64,000 bases of DNA from Corythucha ciliata (Eukaryota; Arthropoda; Insecta; Hemiptera; Tingidae). The stretch is taken from NCBI GenBank assembly GCA_038030265.1, contig CM075941.1, positions 19,034,001-19,098,000 of the forward strand, written 5' to 3'. Every line of letters begins with the position of its first letter. Position 1 is the stretch's first letter. The notes below the pieces were generated by a model that saw nothing but the letters and a program-made list of their open reading frames with translations, did not search any database and was not told where the DNA came from. The position numbers and the translations under genes are program-made. This document shows positions 10,407 through 22,540 of the stretch, piece after piece.

Positions 10407-10562
10407 ATGAGTGAAATGTTCTTTAGTCACAATGCCCTTATGAGTGCGTTGGAAAGCTTTTTACATTGTATAAAGCACGAGTTAATAGCACGTTTAGTAT
10501 GCACGGTAGTTGCTAATATTATTGTACTAGCGGCTTGCTACTACTGTTTTCATCATAGATAG
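10407..10562 (+). CDS. Small open frame with a predicted membrane helix
   Basis: ATG to TAG, 51 residues, starting MSEMFFSHNALMSALESF. The C-terminal half is a 17-20 residue hydrophobic stretch (about residues 29-46, LVCTVVANIIVLAACYY) ending in HHR. This would suit a single-pass membrane micropeptide. No Kozak context, splice support or homology is evident, so chance is a fair alternative. Confidence 0.2.
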   Translation: MSEMFFSHNALMSALESFLHCIKHELIARLVCTVVANIIVLAACYYCFHHR

Positions 10563-11079
10563 ATTGAATGCTCCACTTGATTGAACAGTTTAGATAAAAA
10601 AAAGGAAATGTTGGTGCTATGTTCTATAGCTCTTGAAAACAGCAGGTTTGTGCGGTGAGTAATCAACTCGCGCGATTTCCGAAAGATAGAAACGGGAGGT
10701 TGCTGTACTTTTTTAAGTTCTTGCTTGAGGATACCTTGAAGCACTTTAGTTTTTAGCGTCCTGTCAGTTTTTGGGCAGCTGACTTGTTAGTTTGAGGGCG
10801 ATATCTTGAGTCTTAGTTGAAGAAATTACGTTTTCATGACAGCAGGGGACCATTGGCAGACGAACTTGTTGACCGAACGGACCAGACCAAGAGGATGGTA
10901 CGCGGTTTGTAAGATTGAAAAGAAGCCTTTTTGGGGCAAAGGCGCTGTTCACCCTACCACAAAATTAAAATTTCAGGGCTGAAAAGTCACGAAATTGCAA
11001 GTTCTGGCGCACGCTCAGCTGCCTTTGAACGTACGTAAGAGGCTGATTCCAGGCGGGGTATAGGAATAGGGTCTAGATA

Positions 11080-11830
11080 GAAAGCTCTAATTCATGGCTG
11101 AAATTAACAAGAAGCTTTTATTCGCAGCTCAAACTGATTAAAAGTGCTGATTCGCTGCTGATTTGAAAAAGCGCTAATTCGCAGCTAATACCTGAGAGAG
11201 GGGAGCACCAAGTCACGTCAAAAATGTAGAAAAAGCCCTAGATAGCAGGAAAAAACGCTAATTCACGGCAAAAACATTGATTTACAGATAAAATTAGGGA
11301 AAACCCATTGATTGGCGAATACAATTTTTAGAAAGAGCTAAAATGTAGAAAATTTTAATTTACAGCTAAATGAAGAAAACGCGAATGAAATTCGCGACTG
11401 AAATTCTGAAAGTGCGTTAATTTGCGGCTAATTTTGGAAAAAAAACAAAGCAAAAAAACAAGCAATGTGCGGCTAAAATTCAGAAAAAGTGTTAATTGAC
11501 AGCTGAAGTTGAAAAAAAAACACTAATTAGCGGAGGAAAACGCTAATGCTCGACTAAAAGTATGAAAATGGGTTATTTTAGCGGCTAAAATTAAGAAAAA
11601 GCGGTAAATAGGGGATAAAATTGAGAAAAACGCTAATTTACTGTTAAAATAATTGAGAAAACGCTAATGCGTTGCTAAGAGTTGAAAAATGTGGTCATTC
11701 AGAGCACAGCTACAATTAAGAAAAAGCTTTAATTTGCAGTGAAACCTGCAAAAAAATCGCTAATTCACGGCTAAAAAAAGAGAAAAAGCGATAATTCGCA
11801 GCAATAAAAATGGAGAAAACGCGGAACTTC
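11080..11830 (-). repeat. Family A array in reverse orientation
   Basis: The + strand reads GCTAATTCGCGGCTAAAATTGAGAAAAACG repeatedly, the reverse complement of the unit at 1-1460, with the same ~30-bp spacing. Confidence 0.85.
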
Positions 11831-11979
11831 GCGGATCGGGTTGAAAATGATGCTGGGTTCGCCCATGCATAAACCCCATAAACGCGAGTTTTGGCCTTGG
11901 CCCACTGGAAAAGCAATTTTAGTGAGTCCGGCTTCTTCAAAAATGGAATTTTGTCGGGATGGTTATTCATTTAAATAAC

Positions 11980-14690
11980 CAGTTTCGCTGGCTTAGCTAA
12001 TTTAAAAAAGCAATTTCGTGTATTTAGCTTTTAGCGTAATGCATAAGAGCATATAGGGGTTCATCTTATTGATGAATCGTTTGTGAACAATAAATCCGAT
12101 AGTTTTGTTTGTTGCTCTGATGGGCCTTTGACCACTAATTTAAGGCACTTGTAACTCGGAAGCGGGTCTTGACATATCCTTGCAGTCTGATTTAACTAAT
12201 ACAGCACTATTTATTTCTCAATTATTGACCCTGACCTCTTCTCTGTTGGCCATTATTTACTCTCATTTTTAGTTTACGTGCTGTTGCACGCACGTCTTGA
12301 ACAAATTTGATTGTTTCCATTATTTTTAAATTAGTTCCTCATTCCGGCTTTGCGCGACCGCATACAATATAATACACATACACTGTGACAAAATTCGTCC
12401 TTGACGGGTCAGTGGCACTCTCTTTTCGCTCGATATTTTCACCCACAGCCCACAGGAGGTCTCGCCACCTTTAGCCCCCATCCCACTCTTCAAACCAGGC
12501 ACCACGTACAAACTCTTCAACATTGCGTTTTTTTTTGTTTTAAGGGAGGAAAAGCCCCATCCCTTTCCTTCTTCTGAACCCAGGCCTTCTATCTTTAACC
12601 CTTCGATCAAGGTCCTTCCCCCCCCCCCAGCTCTCTCTTCATAGACCACCGCACACTTCTGCTACACCTTACATGCCACCTCAATAAATTTGATGACTGT
12701 GGCCTTGGGAAATGCCACTTCGTTATTTTTGTCCATTTTCTGCGTCTTTGAAGGGTGTGTAGGTGTTGGAAAAGCGGAAGGGGTTTTCTTCTCTTTTTAT
12801 TCTTGTTAACCTTCTTCTTACCTCTGCTCTTATTTTTTACGATAAAAAACCTACGTTGCTCTAATATACGATGCCACATACTCACGCTTTCCCACCTTTT
12901 CAACTAAGAAAACATAGACGGATTTTCCTCCGGGAAAAAGCAATTCGACGAGGAGTCACCTCCATTCCAATTTTTCTAGACATTTATAAAGGTCAAAACG
13001 CGAGATTCTCTTCTATCATCCAACCATTTTAATGATTTAGCTACACCGACCCACTTTTTTCTTTCGTGAGGCGTTAATACACCCCTCCCCTACCCCCTTC
13101 ATCACCGTTTGTTAACAACAAATATAATTCTGTCACCGTATTGCCAGCCTTTAAATCGTGGAGGATGTTTTGGCTTCTTGACTCAAAGAAATTAAGTGCT
13201 TCACCCCAACTTGTTATCCATAAATCACTGTTTTTTTGTTTTTTTTTCCTGACATGGATGGAATAGGATAGCGTTACAAATTAAGTTTTCGGGGGTCAAT
13301 ATTCAACTTGGCTTGATTCGACGGACTCATTTTTGCCTATTAAATAAGTTTTTTTTGGGGGGGGGGGGTCGCGCTTGTATAGGGAAATTATTTACTAGGA
13401 CGCGGGGTTCCGCGGAGAAGGGGAAATAAAACGGCTCGTGTGTGACTGTGGAAAATTGTTTATGCTCAACCAGCCTATACGGTGTCATTAAAGGACCACA
13501 TGTGGTTAACACATGAGGTTTTTTTTGTGTGTTTGTGCTCCCGTTATAGCTGAGGGACCTGTTCTGATGATGGTAATAATAATTATGTGCGGAATAAACC
13601 AGCTCCCTTTATAGGGATTACAGAATTGATGGGAAGAGAGGGGAGAGGAGAGATGGTTGACGTGTTTGCGACTGTTGATGAAGCATTGAAATCTTCACTT
13701 TCCCTATAGCGTCTTCATTGCCTCTTTATATCATTATTTCATAATACCCTGCAGGAGCGGGTGCTAACTAGAAGGGCTGAGAGAAAGATAGGGTGAAAAC
13801 TCAGTTGGTTGCCCTTGTCAAAACCCTTGAAAGGTAAGCCCTCCCCTCCTCTTGACAGGCTAAAGTGCTCTTCCCCCCCCCCCACTGCTGGTGACTCAAT
13901 CCTTAAACCCTTTTGCCAACCCGCCCTATCATCATCACGTTTCTCTATAGAAGGAATTAACTCTTCGAACAAGATGTTTTTCTTCGGGGGTGGGTTTTCG
14001 AGACACAAGGTGAAGTGCTTGAAAACTGATGAAAGGGCGGAGAAGGGGAGTGTTTCAACCCCCAGGGGCGGGTACTCCTATAGGCCGCCATTTTGGCCTT
14101 GAGGACATTGAACTGATTAAGACGTGTCGAGGCCATCTGAGCGAAATGTGTGGTGAAAAGGGTGGTGGTGGGGTATGTTAAATTGAGGGGTTGTTGGTTC
14201 ACTTGGAAAGGGGGTGATTTTTCCCTTTTTTGTTATCCCCCCTCTCTGGGTCTCTCGAGTGGTTGGGAGTGGCAGGGACAGCTCAAGGTCATCACGCCGC
14301 CGCCTCCCTAAAAACACCTCCCTCGTCCTTCCCCACCGGTCTTCGAAACGTTCGCCGCCCTCGAAAGTTCCCCAAGGTTTCCCTACACTTTTTCCTTTTC
14401 ATCCCCTTTTCCATCTTTTTTCTCTCTCTTCCTCTCGCTCTTTCAACTCGTACTCTCTTTCTCTCGTTACCTTCTCGCCACCCCCTTTTCAAAAGCTCTC
14501 CCTGTGTATTGATCTTCAACCAACCCCTTTCGCGACTTTAACATCATTCTTTCGGGGTCATACTTTTACATCATCACCCCTGACGCACCGCCTTTATTTT
14601 TACTCTCTTTCACTCTCACTTTCCTTCTCATTCACAATCAGACCCTCCCCCTCCCCATATTAATAAAGCGAGCAAAAACGAAAAATAGTA
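11980..14690. other. Unique DNA, CT-rich in part, no firm gene
   Basis: Weak exon-like signals: TATCCTTGCAG at 12185 followed by a 28-codon frame (SDLTNTALFISQLLTLTS..) ending at 12272, and a poly-C acceptor at 12630 followed by a 39-codon frame ending near 12751. The longest open frame of the window, 14214-14663 (149 codons), is Ser/Pro/Phe-rich, lies in a pyrimidine-rich stretch, and ends in TAATAAAG; its composition suggests chance. G or C homopolymers occur at about 12618, 13354 and 13873. Confidence 0.35.
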
Positions 14691-14691
14691 A

Positions 14692-14970
14692 TAGAGGGCT
14701 GCTATTTGTGTAATTGGTGCAAGAGAATTTGAATTTGTGGCCACAGGTTCCATAGAATTTCGAAGTTTTATTGTCTATGATGGTTCAATATTCAGCAGTC
14801 ATTTATTTTTGGGCTTGGCTATGAAAACTGAGCGTTGTTTCGATAAGATTATTGTAAACGCTTGGGGTGCTATTTTATTCTCTTTCAGCGTAACGCCCTC
14901 GTTAAAACTTGAATTTTCATTCTTCTTGGTCACCAAATTGAATGAAAACATACGATTTTCGTTTCGCTAG
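14692..14970 (+). CDS. Terminal exon-like frame, galectin-type beta pattern
   Basis: The frame is open for 92 codons from 14692 to the TAG at 14968. An acceptor (TTGTGGCCACAG) lies at 14746. The peptide alternates hydrophobic residues as in a beta sandwich; KIIVNAWG, then FSFSVTPSLKLEFSFF, then NENIRFSFR. In galectins the third and fourth coding exons run I-V-x-N-S..WG.E.R...FPF..G..F.L.I....F.V.VNG....F..R, which this follows loosely. The E-R dyad after WG is absent. No AATAAA follows closely, only ATACATAAAA. It could be a diverged exon or a pseudogene. Confidence 0.35.
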
Positions 14971-15000
14971 GGTGCAACGCTATAATACATAAAAGAGTTA

Positions 15001-15139
15001 AGCCGGTTTCACATGTGATCTGAAAAAAGCTCAGCTTTGAGCTGTATCCAATGAAATAGAATTAATTCAAAGGCGGGCTGCTCTTTGATTGGCTACAGCT
15101 CAAAGCTTAAGCTGCCACAGCTCGCATGTGAAGGCGGCT
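15001..15139. mobile_element. Foldback MITE, 139 bp, TTA target duplication
   Basis: The ends AGCCGGTTTCACATG and CATGTGAAGGCGGCT are inverted repeats, and the two ~65-bp arms pair along most of their length through AGCTTTGAGCTGTA.CCAAT to a central GAATTAATTC. TTA flanks both sides (14998-15000 and 15140-15142). A 3-bp TTA/TWA duplication is typical of PIF/Harbinger elements, so a Harbinger-derived MITE is the likely class. It lies just downstream of the exon-like frame ending at 14970. Confidence 0.75.
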
Positions 15140-15355
15140 TTACAGAACAGGGTGCTATTCCGTGTTTTTATGTGTTTTGTTAATGGCGTTTTCCATTCAA
15201 TGCAATACACTCGTGTGTTGTATGTTTTTCCACCCGTCCTCTCTGAATTGAAACATATGTTCATGGAGAGGACGCTGCACTAAATTTGTGTAGTGAGTTG
15301 AATGGAAATCCCAACTTTCTGATTCGTTCCTAGCTCGTACCGTACTGAACTGGTA

Positions 15356-15638
15356 TTTCTTGTTGGACATCGATAAAAAAAAAACTGAAACTGGCCCAAC
15401 TTGTCGGGCCTACCTGTTTGATTGGATCCACCTGTTGCGCTATGTAAGGTTTGGGGAGCCTATTAAATGGGCGGAACCTGTTGGTGACGACGCTGCCGCC
15501 GTGGTGGGCTTCGACAACACAAAAACAGATGGCTTGAATCCAATGACTGCGGGATTTTCATCTGTAAAACCCTTACAGCACAGAAAGAGAGAGAAACCCC
15601 AAGAATTATCTATAGCAATCATTTTTGCTTTGGCTTAA
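15356..15638 (+). CDS. Unrecognised open frame
   Basis: A frame of about 92 codons (DWIHLLRYVRFGEPIKWAEP.., then DDAAAVVGFDNTKTDGLNP) with GC content above its surroundings ends in TAA at 15636-15638. The opposite strand is open over much of the same interval (15440-15622). I see no splice site that fits well and no known motif. Either strand, or neither, could be coding. Confidence 0.2.
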
Positions 15639-16640
15639 GCTCTCGCCCTGGAAATCGTCAATTTTGTCCCCGAAACTCAGTTTTTGGCCACCAAAATATT
15701 TTCTGAGAGTGACTATATCCTCCACGATTGACTACTTTTCATCAAAGACTCGCTGAGCTTGAAAAAAAATTAAAAAAATAAATAAAAAATAAGACGAAAC
15801 AATTCGCGGATTTGGCTGGTTAAACAACGTATTTCGCAGCCCTGATTCTGGCTAATCGAATAATTTCGTCGGTCATTAGTTGGTTTCTTCCCTTATTGAA
15901 CCTCTTGAGGCTCCCCGGCCTGCTTTTACGGGAGGGCGGTGGACAAATCGTATCGCTTATTCTGTGTCCGGAATCGTCACCGTTGGCATAATTGACCGAC
16001 TTTTTGTGGCTTCTCAAGTACGAGTTTCGTAGCGTTCCTTTGGGCTTTCCCCTTCGTGACCGCTCCAGTCACCAGTTGGGGCGACAGACAGCATTTTTTT
16101 TTTCGAACAAATATTGAATTCTAAAAATATTGGTGTAAAATTTATTTACAAAAACCGAATTACCGTATGTAGACCGTATTATGTATGATTTATGATTTTT
16201 TGAAAGTTTTGATTTTCGAAGGATCCCCAACCACCCCCTCATTATGGGGCCATCTTTTATTTCTCGTGACGTCACTTTACGTTTTCTTGAAATTTAGTTC
16301 CATGTATTTCTGATGCAGTTTAATGGTTTGAACGAAAAAATTCCTGAAATTATACTTAAATTTAACTGAGATGAGCTGTGGCGTTAGATTTCATTTAAAG
16401 CAGGTACCTATCTATATCAAAGTTTCATCTCAGGTTCTAGGAGAAGTGAAGGAGGCTTGATAACTTGATAAAAGAACCTAGTCGGAGCAGAAGCACATCC
16501 TTAGCGCATTATTAATAATTTGCCATAGAGAAGGCTTTGCAAAAGCAGACTCCCGCAATCTTCCGTGGGTTTCTGTCTTTTCAGTTGTGCCTTTTATTCA
16601 TTCAACGATTGACGGTGGTGTAGAGTCGCGTGGAGTGAAA

Positions 16641-17055
16641 ATGGATAAGTAAGTACCTCTACAACTGACCAATAATGTTACACTTCATCGTAAAGTGCCG
16701 TTGGGGGTCAGTTCAAAGTTTCGTTTAGTCTTAAGAGCTTATCCGATCAACAAAAACGTGAATTTTGTTTACAAAATCGCCGTCCTTGAGCGTTAAAACC
16801 GACTTCGTCGACCTTAATCTGGTGCATCATGGTTGTTTATTACTACAGTGACTTTAAATCTATTTTAGATCATCGCGAAAACAATGTGGAGATAAATGTG
16901 TTAGCTACATCGAGCTTCGCGGTCGAAAAAATATTGTTGAGGTTTTCGCTAGCATCATCCCAGGACACAAGGTTCGCGCCAAGCCTTACTCGGTAGGCGT
17001 CACGATTGACGAGGAAAACGACTGGTATAATAAGTTTGTACTTACATTGAAGTGA
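16641..17055 (+). CDS. Two-exon small gene, galectin N-terminal-exon-like
   Basis: Exon 1 is ATGGATAA (16641-16648) followed by the consensus donor GTAAGT; exon 2 begins at 16869 after AAATCTATTTTAG, and the reading phase is kept exactly. The joined frame gives 64 residues: MDKSSRKQCGDKC, a mixed stretch, IPGHKVRAKPYSVGVTI, EENDWYNKF, VLTLK, then TGA (17053-17055). Exon 2 is clearly GC-richer than its flanks. The core resembles the galectin segment PG..I.V.G.V....  F.V.L. The GTACTT after NKF (17036) could be a donor in place of reading to the stop. A strong acceptor at 17144 opens a frame TDINNL that meets TAG at once, so a downstream exon may be broken. Confidence 0.45.
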
Positions 17056-17144
17056 TCTTCCCAACAATGAAGCGTTGATTTCAACGACGTATAGGAACTA
17101 GTTCTTTGCGTCGGGACGCTCTGTTCTATCCAGTTCTCTTTTAG

Positions 17145-17292
17145 GCACCGATATAAACAACTTGTAGCGACTCCATAACAAGTCCATAAGTCCGTACAAA
17201 CTTATCGGGAGTCGAAAAAGTAGTGTTTTGACATTTTGGCACAACACAAGACGAAAAACGGCAATGGAAATTAACTCAATCAAGAAGCATGA
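17145..17292 (+). pseudogene. Possible broken downstream exon
   Basis: After the strong acceptor CTATCCAGTTCTCTTTTAG the frame reads TDINNL, then TAG, then stays open for about 50 more codons (RLHNKSISPYKLIG..). With the stop ignored it could follow the 16641-17055 model as an exon beginning with a galectin-like (N)NL..LH(F)N segment. An alternative is that it is intron or intergenic DNA. Confidence 0.15.
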
Positions 17293-17579
17293 AAGAGAAG
17301 GTTATTGCTAGGCTGCGTACTTGCCTCAAAGCAATTTCATAAATATCAGCTTCTTTCATTGGCTTGTGGAGCATTAACATTATTTTGCGTTTCACGTTAA
17401 ACATAAATATCCGAATAAAATTAATGCAAACGACGTTGAAAAGCATGTACAAGTAGTGGGTGTGAGGGATGGGTCGACCGTGTCAGCCCGTTTAACTACG
17501 TCACTGGGATCACCCAATCAGAGGACGTCTTCGTGGTCATGAAAAATAATGATTTTTAATTGATAATTTGCTGATTAGT

Positions 17580-19540
17580 GGCTGGTTTTAAAAACCATTT
17601 AACTCAAGATAACCCATTTTCAGATACCAATTGTCGTCCATCAATACATTTTTATCCAACTTTTTAACCCGTGCAAGTTCCCTATTTTCTTTAGGGAGTT
17701 CAATAAACAGCCCAAGAATGCTCCCCTCAAATCCCTTCTTCTCCCCACCCCCGTGAGTACGCTGAAAGTTTTTGACAGAGTAGACATCCCAGGTACTAAC
17801 CCACGATATTGGTACTTTAAAGATCCCCGTTGAACCCGTAAAATATGTTTTTTTGGAGAGCTAAATCCACCGATTTGTCCATTAAAATTGAAAAAGGCAA
17901 ACCGCCAAATTGATTTTTGGAACAGCAGATCCGCTAGCATGATTTTATAGAAGCCAAAGCCGCGAAAAAGATTTTTAAAATTATTTTTTCACAAATTTCG
18001 CGATTTCGGCTCAAACAAAAGTCAATTATGTAGAATTAACTCTTCAATAGGCGTATTTGGCGGATTTTTCTTTTTCGGAAAGCAATTTTGTTGTTTTGAC
18101 CCTTGGAAATAATTTCTCTTGATCTGGCGATTGATTTTCAACAAATATCGTGAATTGAGCTCAAACAAAAATCAACTTTGCAGCTTTGGCTCTTCAAAAT
18201 ATCATTTTTTCCGGATCTAGCTGTTCCAAAAATCAGTTTTCTGGCGTTGGTTCTTCTAAAAATTAGTTTTACGGATTTGGATTTTCCAAAAATTAATTTT
18301 GGGCTTTTGGCTCTTCAGAAAATCACCGATGGGGCCCTCACGATTATCTGGTGGGTCTGACCCTTCCCCCCGCCTCAAACATTGTTCTCGTTCATCATCT
18401 TGAGAAAATCATTTTTTCAGATCTGCCTCTTCCAAAAAGCAATTTTGCGGCTTTGGGTTCTGCAGCAAACCAATTTCGCAGGTTCGGATCCTTCGGAAAA
18501 GGAGTTTTGTTGACTTGGCTTGGCAAATATCCATTTCTTAGATTTGTCTCTTCAAAAAACCAATTTCGCGGGTTTTGTTTTTTCGGAAATCCAAATTCGT
18601 GGATTCGACTCGTCAAATCAATCGCGGCTTTGGTTCTTTCGAAAAAAAAACAATTTCACTGAAATTTTGTTCTTAAAAAAGAAAAACCGCGAAATGTGAA
18701 GCCTGCGAATCACGAAAATGTGATGAGGGAGTTTGAGAAAATGGTTTCTTGTCGGTGGAAACTCGATCGTCGAGGAGGGAAACTCTCGAAATTGGTTTTT
18801 TGAAGAGCCAAAGCCTCGAAATGAAATTTTGAAAGAGCCAATTCTACAAAATGTGATTTTTAAAGCGACGGGCCCGTGAAAATTGGTTCTTGAGGACCCA
18901 TGGCCGCGAAATTGGTTACTTTTAAGGTCCAAACCTGTGAAATTTTGTTTTTCGATTACTAAACGTCGCAAAATTGTTTTTTCAAGAGCCAATCCTGTTT
19001 TTTTTTCGTGGAGCCGTAAAACTGGTTTTTTCGTAGCCGAATTCGCGAGAATGCCTGTTCAAAAGCTAACCACACAAAATAGGGTTTTGAAGAGGCAAGC
19101 CCGAGTAAAATGTGTGTTTTTTTTTTGTTTTTTTTGGAAAGTCGAACTCGCGAAATTGACTTTTTAAGGAGCCTGACCTTCAAAATTGGTTCTACCAGGG
19201 ATCAAAGATCCAATCCTAAGAGCATTTTTTTAAGAGCTAAATTTGCAAAATTTGGTTTTAGAACGACCCAACACCGAACATTTTCTTTTTCGGTTTAGAG
19301 TCAAATTCGCGAAAATTCGATTCTTCGAGCAAACCAAACCTGTGAATTGACTTTTTTTGTAAACCCGAGCCCGAAAAAATTGGGTTTTTGGAGAATCGAA
19401 CCCACGTAATTGACTTTTTAAGGGCCCAAACCTGCGAAATTGATTTTTAAATAGCCAGAACTGTGAAATTGTTTTCATGAGTGAGCCGACCTCACGAGAA
19501 TGCTTTTTTCAAAAGAGCTAAAGTGGTGAAATGGTGATGA
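17580..19540. repeat. Family B array with two orientation switches
   Basis: From about 17640 to 18000 units run in the + sense (GCGAAATTG..GAACAGCC); from about 18020 to 18660 they are reversed (GGCTCTTCAAAAAATCAATTTCGCGG); from about 18680 to 19540 they are + again. Spacing stays near 30 bp throughout. Open frames here such as 18351-18662 or 18618-18992 are made by the repeat. Confidence 0.8.
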
Positions 19541-19679
19541 TTGGGGCGGAAAAACTCAGCAAAATGCTTTAAATGGATAGTCTGATTAGAAAATTCGCCT
19601 TTTCGGGAATTCTGCACGCAAGTTTTCTGAGGGCACCTCGGACGACGTTCAATTGATAAGAAATTACACTTAAAATACA

Positions 19680-22540
19680 AGAAGGTGTATTTACTCCATT
19701 ATGGAGCTAGTCAAGAATTGTAGGGGAATGGTTTGAATATCCGTTGGGTTCTATGGTCCAGAAGCGGGGGGCGGAATTATTTGCTTAGTTATAGAATTAG
19801 AGAGTAAAAGTGTTCTTAGAGCTTAATATCCATTCCGAGCCAAAAACTCCCCCTCGCGGCCATCGCTTTTTGCTCTACTTCATTATAAGTGGTGGTAGGG
19901 GGTGAATTTTCATCGATAATTCGCAACGTTTTTCTTCTCAAGGACGTTTGAGAGGGAAAGCTCTCTTTCTCTGACTCTCCCCCCAGGTTTATGCTTTCCC
20001 TTTCAAAACTCCGCCCTTTTTTTTAGGTTTTTGAAGTTGAGTAATCGGTAAAAAGGGAACGGTGTGTGGTGGACTTTTTTGGGTTGATACTACACATTTG
20101 CTTAAAATTTTCATGCCGTGTGAAGGTGCAGTGGCGAATGGGGGGGGGGGAGAATAAAAGAGAGTGAAACTTCGGAAATGAGGAGGGAAAGTCTGGTGGA
20201 AAACTAGAACGAGGGCGGTTGCTATGGGACCGGTTCTTCGGGGGTGGGTCGCCAGCATAGGTCAGGGGCGTCTAGACGTTATCGAACCGAAAGTGATCGC
20301 GATGGAAATAGCGTGGTGGTGGGATGGGCGCGGACGGATGAGGAGGGAGGACGAACACTTTCGCCCTCTTTTCACCCTACCTCAACACCACCCCTCACCA
20401 TCTCTTTTTTTTGCGCGCGACCTATGGCGTTCATTAAATTGTTATAAAAGGGTCAGGTGAGTTTGGAAGAGTCGTGGCGGAGAAGAGTATTAGTGCTCCC
20501 ATTTTCTGTTGCCACCCCCGCGTTCTCGTTTTTCCTTGTTTAATAATAAATTCTGTCGACCTTGACTGTATCGTTTGATGACTGCGACATATGCTTTCGT
20601 TTGTCAATTCACCGTTCCAGTTTGGTTTTAGGTGGTAGCTTGACAGAAAATGCAAATCCAATAACAGAATTTAATCGTTTGATTCTTAAACTTCAGAAAA
20701 ACTCCTATCACCTTTTTGATTTTAAATTTCTGGAAAACTGAAACAAATAATTAAATATAAAAGAACTTAATCGTGAAGATTTACTTAACAGGAAAAAATT
20801 CAAAGGAAGCAAAAGTGAAAGTAACAAATCACCTTGGACCCAATAACTTGAATCAGTTTGCCTTTAAAGGTCATTTATCCCTCGAAATAATTAGCCTGGC
20901 TATTCAGTTATATTCTTTTTATTGTCGTCTTTAGATTCTTGTTGTGTAGGTTAGCGACAGAAAATTAGGCCGTGGTATACAGATAAAGATGTGCAGATGT
21001 GACAAGTTTCTTGACTGTCTCTATAGTCTATACCTGTAGAATCGAGGAGAAGGCGAGTTGTGCTTGTCTTTTGGCACGGGTTTTCTTGATTTATTTCCTC
21101 GTTTTCAGTGTTACAAAGCCCCGCCCTAACGATTTCTGATACAGTTCGCCGAACCAGAACCTGTCTTACTATACGTTTTGAATTTTCTGTTCTCAAGTAC
21201 TAAGGTGGATTCAATATGGTCGACTTCCAATCCTGTTTTCCCAACATCGCACTCGTATGAAAACATTGTTTTTGTTCCTTTGTATTATTATTATTATCAT
21301 TATTATTTTGTTTCAAATCGTTTCCTTTTCTCTCGAGCATGTCCTGCTTATTAATGACTCAATTGTATAGTAAAGTTATAGCTATAGGAATTCTAACGCG
21401 TCGTTTTAAGTCGCGTTCTAACTACACTACCAGGAAGAATATATAAAATAAAAAAATGGGTTCACCTCTCGCTCTCAATTGAATTTCTTGGGTTTTCCTT
21501 TTCATTCAGAAATGAGCTAAATTCTTAACCAAGGGGGGGGCACCAACTCTATACTGGCTTAATGGGCCAACGCCCGCATTGCGATTTTTCGGGTCCGTGA
21601 TATTTTCACCAACTCGAGAAAACGCTTCTGGTGATGATGGTGAGGGGGGGAACGGTTGATTTTTATCGCGCGGGCCCTGAGTTGTTCTGTTGAAAAAAGG
21701 AGGTAGCAAATATATATTACACCGCCTTTGCTGTTCCTGAAGAAAAGAAATACTTTTTTAAAGTGCCTCCATGTGTTATGCGAAAGGAAAGGATTCACAA
21801 GTTTGGCACAGACGAATAATATGCTCTCTTCGAGGGAGGTCCGGTTTTTTCCCCCGGTACTCTCACCGAAAAAAACGAGGGACTCTCCCACCCCCACCCA
21901 TACACCGTTGGGTTGCCCATTCTGTAAGGGTAAACAGCTCTATCTTTTTTAACTTTAATCCTTCCCCCTTCACTGGGTCATCTCTACTGCAATCTTTCTT
22001 TCTGTTTTTTTAGGTCCTTGCAAAGTTTTACGCGTCCCTCCCGAAAACAGTTCGTTCTTCGAGACAGTTTGTAGAGAAAAATTGTACAGTAACAAACAAA
22101 AAAAGTGTTCTCTCTCAGTAACCCGTTCAGTAAATTCAGGAAAACCCTTCACCGCTCTCCTCACCTAACGCTTTTCCTTTGGAAAGATATATCTCTGGAT
22201 TATATTACCCTATTTTCTTGAATGTCGGGGACCCTATTTTGGGTAATCCTTTTTTCCAGCGAGGTGGGTTCTCCCTGACTTGTTTCACCGGGTACCACAG
22301 ACAAGAAGGGTGGGAGCTTTTTACCTCAACCATTAAACGCGTCAGATATTGACTAGGAGGGTGATAAGGAGTAATCATGGGATGGATCGAGAAGTTGCAC
22401 ACAGGAGTCACTGATGTCCGGGCTCTTGGAAATGAGGTTGCAGTGGTTTAGCGTGGTCCAGAAACCAGATTTGACCGTTTACCGGTCCTTAATATTGCCC
22501 TGGTATAGGTTATTACCATCCCCCTGGCCCATTAAACGGG
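19680..22540. other. Unique DNA, one weak minus-strand frame
   Basis: The only candidate is a minus-strand frame at 20951-21196 (81 codons, SEIVRAGLCNTENEEINQEN..), with an acceptor-like CTGTATCAG at about 21135 and a donor-like CTACAG|GTATAG at about 21032 that would bound an exon of roughly 100 nt. A run of 11 or more G lies at about 20139. Nothing else is supported. Confidence 0.3.

Noticed and set aside
12326..12903. Two minus-strand frames of about 100 codons
   Set aside because: Gly- and Lys-rich translation of C- and T-rich tracts, no splice or start support.
14214..14663. 149-codon open frame as a gene
   Set aside because: Low-complexity Ser/Pro/Phe translation of a pyrimidine-rich tract, overlapped by open frames on both strands, with no motif.
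18351..19298. Several 60-124 codon frames in family B
   Set aside because: They are translations of the repeat itself, and similar frames occur in every array.
19370..19410. tRNA B-box-like word GGTTCGATTCTC on the minus strand
   Set aside because: It is one variant of the family B unit; no A box or cloverleaf is nearby.
20262..20278. CAGGGGCGTCTAGACG as a hAT end
   Set aside because: Short match only; no partner end or target duplication.
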